In this document: piece by piece, positions 8,618 through 18,199 of the stretch
Layout of the letters: every line of letters starts with the position of its first letter
Numbering within the stretch: the first letter of the stretch is position 1
Assembly (NCBI RefSeq): GCF_003863965.1
Contig: NZ_RRCN01000001.1
Span: forward strand, 1,187,406-1,251,405
Direction of reading: 5' to 3'
DNA length: 64,000 bases
Source of the DNA: Paenibacillus oralis
Lineage (GTDB): Bacteria; Bacillota; Bacilli; Paenibacillales; Paenibacillaceae
The notes under the pieces: generated by a model
Seen by the model: only the letters and a program-made list of their open reading frames with translations
The model's database searches: none
What the model was told of the DNA's origin: nothing
Program-made: the position numbers and the translations under genes

Positions 8618-8998
8618 ATGAATACGATGAAAACGATGGGCAAGGGCGTGTTCCAAGTAGTGATATTATTTTTATTTACCTTTGCCATGAACGAGATCGC
8701 GAAACTGCTCCATCTGCCGATTCCCGGTTCGATTTTGGGCATCTTCGTATTGTTTACCTTATTAAAAACCAACATCGTCAAACTGGCGTGGATCGAACAA
8801 GGCGCAAACTGGCTGCTTGCCGAGCTGCTGCTGTTCTTTATTCCATCCGCCGTTGGCATCATGAAATATATGCCGCTGCTGGAAAGCGAAGGCGTGCGGA
8901 TTTTGATCGTCGTCATTTTCAGCACCTTGATCGTCATGATCAGCTCGGGGCTTGTCGCCTCCCGCATTTCCAAACGAAAGGAGCGTCACAGCTCATGA
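8618..8998 (+). CDS. cidA: CidA/LrgA holin-like membrane protein
   Basis: The 126-residue protein has four hydrophobic helices and a basic C-terminus (SRISKRKERHSS), with the family-typical LHLPIPGSILG and LLLFFIPSAVGIM. The start at 8618 has AAAGGAG at good distance; earlier in-frame starts lack one. CidA/LrgA proteins are proposed to act as holin/antiholin-like pores or as metabolite carriers in programmed lysis and overflow metabolism. Its stop overlaps the start of cidB (ATGA), so translation is coupled. Confidence 0.88.
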   Translation: MNTMKTMGKGVFQVVILFLFTFAMNEIAKLLHLPIPGSILGIFVLFTLLKTNIVKLAWIEQGANWLLAELLLFFIPSAVGIMKYMPLLESEGVRILIVVIFSTLIVMISSGLVASRISKRKERHSS

Positions 8999-9675
8999 TC
9001 GCCGGTTTGCTTAGTCTTGTTTTTACCTTGGTGATTTATTACCTGGCCAAACGGCTGTATAAAATCCGGCCTAAAGTTTATTTGTCCCCGCTGCTGATTA
9101 CGCCGCTGTTTCTGGTCATCGGCCTGATGTGGGCGCAGATTCCTTACGAAACTTACCAGGCCGGGGGAAAATGGCTCAGCACGATGCTGCAGCCGGCCAC
9201 AGTCGCTTTTGCCGTGCCGCTCTATAAATATTACAATGTCCTGAAAAAACATGCGGTGGAAATTCTCATCAGCGTGCTGACCGGTTCGGTGGTGGCGATG
9301 TTCTCTTCGGCCTTCCTGGCCGAGTGGCTGCATCTGGACAACGATCTGATCACGAGTCTCATCCCCCGTTCGATCACGACGCCGATCGCCATGAACGTCT
9401 CCCAAGTCATTGGCGGCGTGCCGAATATCACAGCCGTCTTCGTCATTATTACCGGACTGCTCGGAACGATGCTCGGGCCGCTGGTCGTGAAGCTGTTCCG
9501 CATCGAAAACGAAGTGGCGCGCGGCGTATTGTTCGGCACGAGCGCCCACGGCACCGGAACGTCCAAAGCGTTTGAGCTGAGCTCGCTGACCGGCACGATC
9601 TCCAGCATCTCCATGATTTTGGCCGCCTTGTTCACGTTGGGCGTGGCCCCGATGCTGATTACGCTGCTGCAATAA
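8995..9675 (+). CDS. cidB: CidB/LrgB family membrane protein
   Basis: The 226-residue protein has about six membrane helices and the conserved LrgB stretches VPLYKYYNVLKKH, PRSITTPIAM and GTSAHGTGTSKA. The start is the ATG overlapping the cidA stop; a longer reading frame upstream is just the cidA region in another frame. CidB works with CidA in the same transport or lysis system. In B. subtilis the orthologous pair (YwbH/YwbG, also PftA/PftB-related) is linked to overflow metabolite transport. No clear terminator was seen, only a weak CGCC/GGCG stem near 9725-9750. Confidence 0.88.
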   Translation: MIAGLLSLVFTLVIYYLAKRLYKIRPKVYLSPLLITPLFLVIGLMWAQIPYETYQAGGKWLSTMLQPATVAFAVPLYKYYNVLKKHAVEILISVLTGSVVAMFSSAFLAEWLHLDNDLITSLIPRSITTPIAMNVSQVIGGVPNITAVFVIITGLLGTMLGPLVVKLFRIENEVARGVLFGTSAHGTGTSKAFELSSLTGTISSISMILAALFTLGVAPMLITLLQ

Positions 9676-9874
9676 CCTTACGGTTCCTCCGAATTCAACA
9701 TATAGATTTCTCTTGAACCTTCGCCTTGGCCCTTTGCCTTGGCGGGGATATTTTTTTAGGTTCACCCCGAATCCAGCATTTGACCGGTATCATTTGAAAC
9801 TGTACTTGTAATACTAACAGTTAGGCTTTATACTGTGATCGAGATCATTTTATAAAGAAAGGATGATATTGGAT

Positions 9875-10525
9875 ATGAGTACGGCAGAGACAGTAAATCT
9901 GAATGATTTTTATACGGTACTTCGAGAAAGACATTCGGTTCGCGCTTATGACCCGGCGGTGAAAATCCCCCGGGAAGAATTGAAGGAAATGCTGGAGCTT
10001 TCTCTTTCCGCCCCTTCCTCTTCGAATTTGCAGCCTTGGCGGTTTTTGGTGATCGACGAAGACGAACTGAAGCAAAAGCTGCTGCCGATCGCCAACAACC
10101 AGCAGCAGGTCGTTGAAGCTTCCGCTATTATCGCGGTGCTTGGCGATCTGAAGTCCTACGAGCAGGCTGATGCGATCTACAGCCAGTCCGTAGCGATGGG
10201 CGCGATGACGGAAGAGATAAAAAATAATTTCGTGGAACGTTTGCAGCAAATGTATGGCGGTTTGGGAGACGAGCGGCTCCATCAGGTCAACTTGCTCGAC
10301 GCCGGCCTGATCTCCATGCAGCTGATGCTGATCGCCAAAGCGAAAGGCTACGACACCGTGCCGATGGGCGGCTATAACCCGGAAAAATTCATCGAAGCCT
10401 TCGAGGTTCCGGAAACGCTCAAACCGATTGTCCTCATCGCCATCGGCAAAGCGGCCAAACCGGCTCACGCCACTCCACGCCTGGGCATAGATCAAGTGAC
10501 GTCCTGGAACTCGTTTCAATCCTAA
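9875..10525 (+). CDS. Nitroreductase-family FMN oxidoreductase (YdfN/YodC-like)
   Basis: The 216-residue protein has the nitroreductase N-terminal RERHSVRAYDP, the FMN contact APSSSNLQPWRF, the mid-region LDAGLISMQLMLIAKAKGYDT and the C-terminal PIVLIAIGKAAKP. It should reduce quinones or nitro compounds with NAD(P)H. Relatives in B. subtilis (MhqN/YdfN, YodC) respond to quinone and electrophile stress. I chose the second ATG (9875) because the first (9863) overlaps the AAAGG ribosome binding site. It is a single-gene unit ended by the terminator at 10529. Confidence 0.85.
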   Translation: MSTAETVNLNDFYTVLRERHSVRAYDPAVKIPREELKEMLELSLSAPSSSNLQPWRFLVIDEDELKQKLLPIANNQQQVVEASAIIAVLGDLKSYEQADAIYSQSVAMGAMTEEIKNNFVERLQQMYGGLGDERLHQVNLLDAGLISMQLMLIAKAKGYDTVPMGGYNPEKFIEAFEVPETLKPIVLIAIGKAAKPAHATPRLGIDQVTSWNSFQS

Positions 10526-10528
10526 TCC

Positions 10529-10567
10529 AAAAAAGCGGAGAAACCGAAAGGTTCTTCCGCTTTTTTT
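10529..10567 (+). terminator. Terminator of the nitroreductase gene
   Basis: The stem AAAAAGCGGA / TCCGCTTTTT contains an inner AAACC/GGTT pair and is followed by a T run, directly after the stop codon. Confidence 0.85.
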
Positions 10568-10694
10568 ATGCTCCGGATCGCCGTCCCCTCCTTTTTCAAA
10601 ATTCCTAATCGATTTGGCCGTTATTTGGTGCATACTATGTAATGTCACTTGTTTTGTCTGCAAAAATCCACTGCTTAAGCGGCCGCACGGCGGA

Positions 10695-10724
10695 GTTGAT
10701 CTCAATTAATCATAAAGTTGATCT
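10695..10724 (+). promoter_or_regulatory. Paired GTTGATCT direct repeats upstream of gdhA
   Basis: GTTGATCT occurs at 10695-10702 and 10717-10724, with starts 22 bases (about two helical turns) apart and about 100 bases before the gdhA start. Spacing and position suggest an activator site. No regulator can be named, although a GltC-like gene lies 3 kb away. Confidence 0.3.
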
Positions 10725-10783
10725 ATATTTAGCTTTGTTTAAAGCTGACATAGATATTACAATTAAGGTCATAAATATCGTGA

Positions 10784-12196
<1,413 letters not shown>

Positions 12197-12206
12197 TTAA
12201 GATAAA

Positions 12207-12240
12207 CCAAAAAACCGTCCGGGATTCGGACGGTTTTTTG
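12207..12240 (+). terminator. Terminator of gdhA
   Basis: CCGTCC / GGACGG stem extended by A6/T6, with a T run, ten bases after the gdhA stop. Confidence 0.9.
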
Positions 12241-12296
12241 GTTTTGGCCGTTCGCCGCCCCCCTAGCGACCGGACTCGACACCCGTTCTAACCCCG

Positions 12297-12479
12297 TAAC
12301 GGACTGAGATGACGCTATCTGCTTATTTCCCGGCTATTTCCCAAGCTAACGGACACGACGGACGTTATTCAGCTCCAAACGCACCCATCAGGTCCAATTC
12401 ATGTTGAATAAGGTCCGTGGTGTCCGTTACATTTTGAAAACTGTTGATTTTGCCGAAATAAGGTCGCTCATGTCCGTTA
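12297..12479. repeat. A-type 24-mer tetrad (F F R R), 183 bases
   Basis: Forward motifs start at 12297 and 12347 and inverted motifs end at 12429 and 12479, giving 50-base spacing and 183 bases in all. All four motifs read TAACGG-AC-N6-GA followed by CGCTAT, CGTTATT or CCTTATT. The gap 12197-12627 holds this unit and two terminators and no gene. Confidence 0.88.
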
Positions 12480-12568
12480 AAATCCTGAACCCTTGAACCT
12501 GGAGTAGAGTGTGACTTCCGCCAATAGCGCCAGTAGCACCGACAAGCATACTTCCCCCCCGCTTCATC

Positions 12569-12607
12569 TCAAAAAAGCGCCCGGACTCTTAAGTCCCGGG
12601 CGTTTTG
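12569..12607 (-). terminator. Terminator of ndh
   Basis: On the minus strand CGCCCGGGACT pairs with AGTCCGGGCG and is followed by CTTTTTTG, 20 bases after the ndh stop. Confidence 0.85.
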
Positions 12608-12627
12608 TTTCGTCAAGCCCGGCTAAA

Positions 12628-13806
12628 TTAATAAGCCAAGGCGTCCAAAGCTTTAATGTGCGACAAATAACGAATGTTGCTCGCTTCTTTCATCATTGTA
12701 GCCGTCATGCCGCGCAGCTTGGTGTTGTTCGCGCCGATCGTCGCTACGGCGTCCTTGCGGCCAAGGCTGGCCAGCGTACCGGAGTTGACCGGTTCGAACC
12801 CTTCCATCTTCTTGCTGCGCAGGAATGCAAACAGGTTGTAGCCGGTCAGTTCGCCCATTTGCCAGGCGATTTGCGCCGTCGGCGGATACGGGCGGCCGTC
12901 AGGTCCCATAAACACCGCGCTGTCGCCAACCACAAACACGTCCGGATGGGAAACGGATTGCAGGAATTCGTTGACGGAAGCGCGTCCGCGGTTTACTTCC
13001 AGGCCGGACTCGCCCACGAGCGGATTGCCTTGCACGCCGCCTGTCCATACGAAAGTGTTGGCTACGATTTTTTGGCCATCCTTCAAATCGATCGCATTGC
13101 CTGCCACGTTCGTCACCGGCAATCCGGTCAAAAATTTCACGCCGCGTTTTTCCAGACTCGCCGTCGCGCGTTCGATCAAGTCATCCGGCAGCACCGGCAA
13201 AATTTTCGGACCCGCTTCAACAAGCAGCAGCTTGATCGCTTCGCGGTCCACGCCGTATTTCTTCGTCAGCTTCGGCAGTTGATCGGCGATTTCCCCAACC
13301 AGCTCGACGCCGGTCAAACCGCCGCCGCCGATCAGGATCGTGGCGTCCGCTTCATTGCCGGACTTGGCGTATTCGCTGATCCGCTCCTCGATATGCTTGT
13401 AAATCGCGTTGGCATCGTCGGCCGATTTCAGCACCATGCTGTGCTCCTCCAGCCCCGGGATACCGAAGTAAGCCGTTTTGCTGCCAAGCCCGACCACCAG
13501 CGCGTCATAAGTTAGGGTCGAACCGTCGGAGAGCTTAATTTCTTTATTATCTACCGAAAAGCTCTTGACCGTGGCGATGCGCAGATCGATGTCTTTTCCT
13601 TTAAACAGCTTATCCAGCGGCAGCGCCACCGCCCGCTCGGAAATGCTGCCGGCAGCCAGGCGATGCAGCTCCGTAATAATCTGATGTGTCGGGTATTGGT
13701 TAACCACCGTCACCTGTGCTTCCGATCTGTCCATATATTTGCGAACGGTCAAGGCAGTAAGCACACCGCCGTAACCGGCACCTAAAATTACAATTTCTTT
13801 AGCCAT
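12628..13806 (-). CDS. ndh: Type II NADH:quinone oxidoreductase (Ndh, YjlD type)
   Basis: The 392-residue flavoprotein has two Rossmann dinucleotide motifs: GAGYGG near residue 9 for FAD and GGGGLTGVE near 165 for NADH. It also has the C-terminal FAD contact VFVVGDSA and a following PPTAQIAWQMGE typical of NDH-2. It transfers electrons from NADH to menaquinone without pumping protons and sits on the inner membrane face. It follows yjlC, an order known from the B. subtilis yjlC-ndh operon, which is controlled by the NADH sensor Rex there. I could not find a convincing Rex site here. Confidence 0.9.
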   Translation of the reverse strand: MAKEIVILGAGYGGVLTALTVRKYMDRSEAQVTVVNQYPTHQIITELHRLAAGSISERAVALPLDKLFKGKDIDLRIATVKSFSVDNKEIKLSDGSTLTYDALVVGLGSKTAYFGIPGLEEHSMVLKSADDANAIYKHIEERISEYAKSGNEADATILIGGGGLTGVELVGEIADQLPKLTKKYGVDREAIKLLLVEAGPKILPVLPDDLIERATASLEKRGVKFLTGLPVTNVAGNAIDLKDGQKIVANTFVWTGGVQGNPLVGESGLEVNRGRASVNEFLQSVSHPDVFVVGDSAVFMGPDGRPYPPTAQIAWQMGELTGYNLFAFLRSKKMEGFEPVNSGTLASLGRKDAVATIGANNTKLRGMTATMMKEASNIRYLSHIKALDALAY

Positions 13807-13821
13807 GGTTGTTGTCCTCCG

Positions 13822-14265
13822 TTATTTTTGTTGACTGTCCCGTGCACCAGAGACTTGAAGATAGGCGTTTACAAAGCGAAACAGCTTCTGCGCCTGCGGA
13901 TCCTTGAGCATTCTAAGCAGACCGAACAAGCCGATAACCTCCTGGCTTTCATCAGCCCGTTCTTTGGCTTCGATGACGTTGGCGGCTACGTTTTTCACCG
14001 TGCCTACCACCGGTCCGGCTACCTCCGCGAAACCGCCGATCATATCATTTTTCAGCACTTCGTCCGTGCATAGCGATTTGAAAAAATCATACGATTGGGT
14101 CAGCGTGCCGACCATTTCCGTTAATTTAGGAAGCTGCTCAACCAGCACGTTCAAGGACTCTTGAACTTCCGGCTTCAACAGCTGCTCCAGAAGTTCACGC
14201 TCCTGCTGACCGGCAGACAAGGCGCCGCCTTGTTCCGTCTTCGTTTCTGCAATTGTTTCTGACAT
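13822..14265 (-). CDS. yjlC: YjlC-like DUF1641 protein upstream of ndh
   Basis: The 147-residue acidic, helical protein has the DUF1641 pattern (LPKLTEMVGTLTQSYDFFKSLCTDE..., then GLFGLLRMLKDPQAQKLFRF). Its biochemical role is unknown. In Bacillus it is cotranscribed with ndh, and DUF1641 proteins also occur near formate dehydrogenases, which suggests an accessory role in electron transfer. The 15-base gap to ndh fits one operon. Confidence 0.82.
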   Translation of the reverse strand: MSETIAETKTEQGGALSAGQQERELLEQLLKPEVQESLNVLVEQLPKLTEMVGTLTQSYDFFKSLCTDEVLKNDMIGGFAEVAGPVVGTVKNVAANVIEAKERADESQEVIGLFGLLRMLKDPQAQKLFRFVNAYLQVSGARDSQQK

Positions 14266-14409
14266 TTCCGATTCTCCTTTGCAATAGGTCTTGAATGACT
14301 TACTTGTTGCTTAGTGTTCCAACCTTTTCTTTCCCCAACCATTTTTGTTAGTGAAAAAAGGCACATCTCAACCTTCAACAGTCCCAATAAATTGTACCAT
14401 ATTTTTTAT

Positions 14410-14445
14410 AAAAAAGGACCATGAAAGTGATAATTTTCACGGCCC
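14410..14445 (-). terminator. Terminator of the GltC-like gene
   Basis: On the minus strand GGCCGTGAAAA pairs with TTTCATGGTCC and is followed by TTTTTTAT, about 30 bases after the regulator's stop. Confidence 0.75.
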
Positions 14446-14477
14446 TCAATTATTGAAAATTTTATATTTTGGGAAAA

Positions 14478-15386
14478 TCAGGGAAAAATATAACCTAGCG
14501 CCTGGGGCGAAAGCTCCTTAAGAAATTCGTAAAACAGCTTTTCCGTTGGCGCCATTTCGCGCCCCGCCGGAACGATCACCCCAACATCCCGGGTGACCTG
14601 CGGTTCATTGATCGGCACCGTTACAATCGTCGGCGGAATCTGCTCGCTTAACGCGATTTCCGGCAGCAGCGTCAAACCAAGGCCGGCGGAGACCAGCCCC
14701 TTGATGGCATCCAGATCGTCCCCTTCAAAAGCGACTTTGGGCTGAAACCCCAAATTGGCGCAAGCCTTCACCACGATATCGCGCAGGATAAAACCTTTGG
14801 GGAATAAGACGAACACGTCTTTTTTCAAATCGCTTAGTTGTAAAGAGGGCTGGTCGGCCAAGGGGTGTCCGGCCGGGAGGAGCGCCACGAATTTTTCCCG
14901 GAACAAAATTTCGCCGTTGATTTGCGGCTCCTGCTGCGGCACCGGCCCCATCACCGCCAGGTTGATCTCGCCTTCGATGACCCAATCCATCAGTTCTTTG
15001 TACGAGCCGTGCTGCAGCTGAAAATGCACGTACGGGTACTTTTTGCGGAAAGCCGAAACGACCGCCGGAACCATCCGTGCCGCCAAGCTGCTGGGGAAGC
15101 CGATGCGCACAGTCCCCCGCTCGGGGTCCAAATATTCTTCGATCTCCTGACGGGCGTGGTCGATGACTTTCATCAACTGTTCCATATGGCCTAAAAACAG
15201 CCTTCCGATCGGCGTCAGCTTGACCTTGCGTCCTTCATGGATAAACAGGTCCACCCCCAGCTCCGCTTCCAGCTTGAAAATTTGCCGGCTGACCGCCGAT
15301 TGCGAAACATGCAAAGCGTACGAAGCCTCCGTCACATGCTCAAGTTTGGCCACTTCGATGAAGTATTGGATTTGCCTTAGTTCCAT
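14478..15386 (-). CDS. LysR-family regulator closely resembling GltC
   Basis: The 302-residue protein starts MELRQIQYFIEVAKLEHVTEAS, with a LysR helix-turn-helix at 1-60. It shares long stretches with my memory of B. subtilis GltC (EYLDPERGTVRIGFPSSLA, GDDLDAIKGLVSAGLGLTLLPE). GltC activates glutamate synthase gltAB in response to 2-oxoglutarate and glutamate. Here no gltAB lies next to it, and the nearest nitrogen gene is gdhA 2.3 kb away. Its target is therefore unknown; it may act in trans. The upstream gap has no divergent gene. Confidence 0.75.
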   Translation of the reverse strand: MELRQIQYFIEVAKLEHVTEASYALHVSQSAVSRQIFKLEAELGVDLFIHEGRKVKLTPIGRLFLGHMEQLMKVIDHARQEIEEYLDPERGTVRIGFPSSLAARMVPAVVSAFRKKYPYVHFQLQHGSYKELMDWVIEGEINLAVMGPVPQQEPQINGEILFREKFVALLPAGHPLADQPSLQLSDLKKDVFVLFPKGFILRDIVVKACANLGFQPKVAFEGDDLDAIKGLVSAGLGLTLLPEIALSEQIPPTIVTVPINEPQVTRDVGVIVPAGREMAPTEKLFYEFLKELSPQALGYIFP

Positions 15387-15698
15387 GCCATCCCCTCCCT
15401 ATTCCAGACGCCTCAAGAAAAGCCGAATCCGCATGTTTCGTGATAGAGCCTTCTCTTTGGCCGTCAGCAGTCTTGGCGTTGTTGCCCACAGCTATCCCTT
15501 ACATTCCGTGTAAATATATTAATCTCCATTATATAAGGGAAGTGTCTGAAACGGAAGCATAGACTTCAGGAAATGGAGCCGGAAATATAAAGAAAAACCT
15601 GCATATTGGGCAGGCATTAGGGAGGTAATAGACAGGTACTAGCTACGCACTAGGCAGCCACTAGAACCAGGCTGTTTGAGAAATTTCAGCGAAAAACA

Positions 15699-15893
15699 TA
15701 AGCACAAAAAATGGCGTTATTCCGGCGATATCAGTCAACTGGGGAGAAATAAAGGAAATTTATGTCGCTATTTTCTCGAAAAGTAAGGGGATGCCTGTGT
15801 TCTGGGACATTCATAGGGAAATAAGGACATAAAGTTCCGCTAACGGGGGTGAACACGCTAGGCTCAGGGTAATAAGGACATAAAGTTCCGCTA
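15699..15893. repeat. B-type 24-mer tetrad (F F R R), 195 bases
   Basis: Forward motifs start at 15699 (degenerate, TAAGCA...CGTTATT) and 15750, and inverted motifs end at 15842 and 15893. Spacing is 51 bases in each pair. The two inverted motifs are almost identical (AATAAGGACATAAAG then TTCCGCTA). The gap 15387-16204 holds this unit and the C-type unit that follows, and no gene. Confidence 0.8.
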
Positions 15894-16038
15894 TTTTGAA
15901 GGCTGGGTTTATACCACAGTTGGCCGCTCCGGTATTCGGCTGTCAAACTCCGATTTCCTGGCTGAGCTGTTTTGGCTCAAAACCAAAAACGGCGCTTGAC
16001 GACTAGAAAGACGCAGCCCCTCCGAGCGGCCGTCATTC

Positions 16039-16170
16039 TAACGGTTGCCTCAGCGCTTATTTTGCCTTTTTGACCAGATTCGGGCCTTTTTCACCCAAAT
16101 AAGCGCTCTCGCAACCGTTAGAAATGGGATCCCCGTCTTTTCGGCTAAATAACGGCGATTACAACCGTTA
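16039..16170. repeat. C-type 24-mer repeat, three motifs (F R R)
   Basis: One forward motif starts at 16039 (TAACGG-TTGCCTCAGC-GCTTATTT, 24 bases) and inverted motifs end at 16120 and 16170, exactly 50 apart. At the expected place of the first forward motif (about 15989) only AACGGCGCTT-like sequence remains. This unit follows a B-type unit, as at 54616-55045. Confidence 0.75.
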
Positions 16171-16204
16171 GCGGAAGACTGGAATGCCCTGGAGTGCCGA
16201 ACCG

Positions 16205-18199
16205 TTAATCCTCCGGCCGGTCCAACCGGTACAGATTGCGGTAGCGCGGTTCGGACTTGAGCAGCTCGGCGTGGGTGCCCCGCATCAGGATGCGGCCATG
16301 CTCCATAAAAATAATCTCGTCCATCTTCTCCGCACCGACCAGATGATGGGTCACCCAGATCAGCGTTTTGCCCTGCGTCGTGCGGAAGATCGTCGCCAGC
16401 AGCTCGCGCTCCGTGCGCGGATCGAGCCCTACGGTCGGCTCATCGAGGATGAGCACGGGCGTGTCCTGCAGCAAGATCCGCGCCAGTGCTACGCGCTGCC
16501 GTTCGCCGCCGGAGAAACGCTGGCCCGTTTCGCGCATCGGCGTGTTCAGGCCCTCCGGCAGCGCCGCGATCAGCGGGCCCAGCTGCGCAGCTTGCGCGGC
16601 CCGGCGGATCTCCTCGTCCGCGGCCTCCGGCCGGGCGAGCCGGATGTTGTTCGCCACCGTCGTATCGAACAGGTGGGGGCTTTGATTGAGGACGGACACG
16701 TACTCCGGCATCCGTTCGCCTAAGGCCGCGGCGGGGATGCCGTTAAACGTCACCGTCCCTTCGCCCAGGGCAAGCGCCCCCTGGATCAGCTTCAGCAGCG
16801 TCGACTTGCCCGCGCCGCTGCGGCCGATCACGGCAACCCGCTTGCCCTGCGGGATGTCCAGCGACACGCCGTCCACGGAATTGGCGTCGTTCGCCGCATA
16901 CGCGAAGCGCACGCCCTGCAGCCGAATATGGACGGCATGAGCGGCATCCCGAGCCGTGTCGCGGCCGGCCGCGGTTGCGGCGGAGGCTGAACCGCCGGCG
17001 GAGGCCCCGCTAGCAGCTTCAGCGGCGCTTGTGGCGGTGGTCGCGCCAGCCGCGATGGTTGCGCCAGCGGCGGTGGATACGCCTGCTGCAGGAGCAGCGC
17101 CTACAGCTCCGGCGTTTGCCACGGCAGCATCACCAGCGGCCCCGGCGTTTGCCGCCACAGCACCGCCAGCGGCCCCGGCTCCAGCCACGGAGGCACCGCC
17201 CCCGCCCCCGGCTTCAGCCTCAACAGCCGCTGCCGAAGCCGCGCCCGAGCCGTCCTCGATCCGCGCCAGCCGCTCCAGCGACACGCCGTACTGCGGGATG
17301 CGCTCCACCGCGTCCGAGACGGGCAAAAACGCGTCCGCCAGCGGAAACACGATCAGCACGAACGCGGCGATCAGCGTGGCGGCGATCTGCCCGGACGCAG
17401 CCTGCCCGCCGGCCCAGTACACCATCGAGACGACGGCGAGGCCGACGACCGACTGGCCGATCAGGCTCCGCCAGCGCGCCCACGCCCGCAGCTTGCGGTC
17501 TTTGCGGGCCACGGCCGCCTCATCCCGCTCGTAGGAGGCCAGGAATTCGTCCGCCCGGCCGCTGATTACCCAATCGCCGATGCCCATAACGGCGTCGGTC
17601 AAGGTCCGGTACAGCCCGCCACGCTCGCGTTTGACCTCCTCGTTGGTCCGCCGGGTCAGCCGTAGCGTCACATAGGGCAACACCGCCACCAGAACAAAAA
17701 TGTACCCCGCCAGCAGCAAAGCGAACGTCACATCAAAAAATCCCATTGCGATCACAGCCGCAGCATACAAAATCAAAGCGACCAGGCTCGGGAACACGGT
17801 GCGGATGTACACGTTTTGCAGCTGCTCGATATCGTCGGCCAGCGCTCCGAGAATGTCCCCCGTCCGGTAGCGGGAACGGATGAACAAGGCCTGGGGCTCC
17901 AATATCCGGTACAGGCGCACCCGCATCCGGGCCAAAATCCGCAGCACTGTATCATGCCCGACCAGCCGCTCGACATAGTGGATGACCGCCCGGCCGATCC
18001 CAAACGTGCGCACGCCGACGATCGGCACGTACACCAGCAAAATATTGTAAGGCTGCAGCGCCGACTTCGAGATCAGAAAACCGGAGGTGAACATAAGCAT
18101 GCCGGCGGAAAGCAGCGTAAGCACGCCGAGGAGCAAATAAAGGGCAAACCGTCCGCTGTATATGCGAAAATAAGGGCTAATCCAAGACTCCCGCTTCAT
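16205..18199 (-). CDS. cydD: CydD: thiol exporter subunit for cytochrome bd assembly, with long linker insert
   Basis: The 664-residue ABC half-transporter has six membrane helices (about 18-300) and an ATPase domain with Walker A GRSGAGKST (459-467), signature FSGGERQR and Walker B LILDEPTVGLD. With CydC it forms the exporter of cysteine/glutathione-type thiols needed to assemble cytochrome bd. It is about 90-100 residues longer than usual because an Ala/Gly-rich stretch at residues 317-420 separates the two domains. It starts at the end of cydC (ATGA overlap). Functional motifs are intact, so the protein is probably active. Confidence 0.9.
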   Translation of the reverse strand: MKRESWISPYFRIYSGRFALYLLLGVLTLLSAGMLMFTSGFLISKSALQPYNILLVYVPIVGVRTFGIGRAVIHYVERLVGHDTVLRILARMRVRLYRILEPQALFIRSRYRTGDILGALADDIEQLQNVYIRTVFPSLVALILYAAAVIAMGFFDVTFALLLAGYIFVLVAVLPYVTLRLTRRTNEEVKRERGGLYRTLTDAVMGIGDWVISGRADEFLASYERDEAAVARKDRKLRAWARWRSLIGQSVVGLAVVSMVYWAGGQAASGQIAATLIAAFVLIVFPLADAFLPVSDAVERIPQYGVSLERLARIEDGSGAASAAAVEAEAGGGGGASVAGAGAAGGAVAANAGAAGDAAVANAGAVGAAPAAGVSTAAGATIAAGATTATSAAEAASGASAGGSASAATAAGRDTARDAAHAVHIRLQGVRFAYAANDANSVDGVSLDIPQGKRVAVIGRSGAGKSTLLKLIQGALALGEGTVTFNGIPAAALGERMPEYVSVLNQSPHLFDTTVANNIRLARPEAADEEIRRAAQAAQLGPLIAALPEGLNTPMRETGQRFSGGERQRVALARILLQDTPVLILDEPTVGLDPRTERELLATIFRTTQGKTLIWVTHHLVGAEKMDEIIFMEHGRILMRGTHAELLKSEPRYRNLYRLDRPED
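16940..17251 (-). repeat. Imperfect tandem GCC/GGC-rich repeats coding the CydD linker
   Basis: This stretch encodes about 104 residues that are nearly all Ala, Gly, Ser, Thr and Val, with units such as AANAGAAGDA, VANAGAVGAA and TIAAGATTAT. At the DNA level, related blocks of about 30-45 bases recur (for example CCGGCGTTTGCC followed by AGCACC or AGCATC). It looks like expansion by slippage inside the flexible link between the membrane and ATPase domains. Confidence 0.75.

Noticed and set aside
14266..14477. A Rex operator upstream of yjlC-ndh
   Set aside because: Expected from Bacillus, but I found only TTGTTAGTGAA-like partial matches and no TTGTGA-N6-TCACAA dyad.
15731..15946. Short open frames inside tetrads, for example 15731-15946 and 54814-54996
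   Set aside because: Their codons are made of the repeat motifs themselves, differ between units and lack ribosome binding sites.
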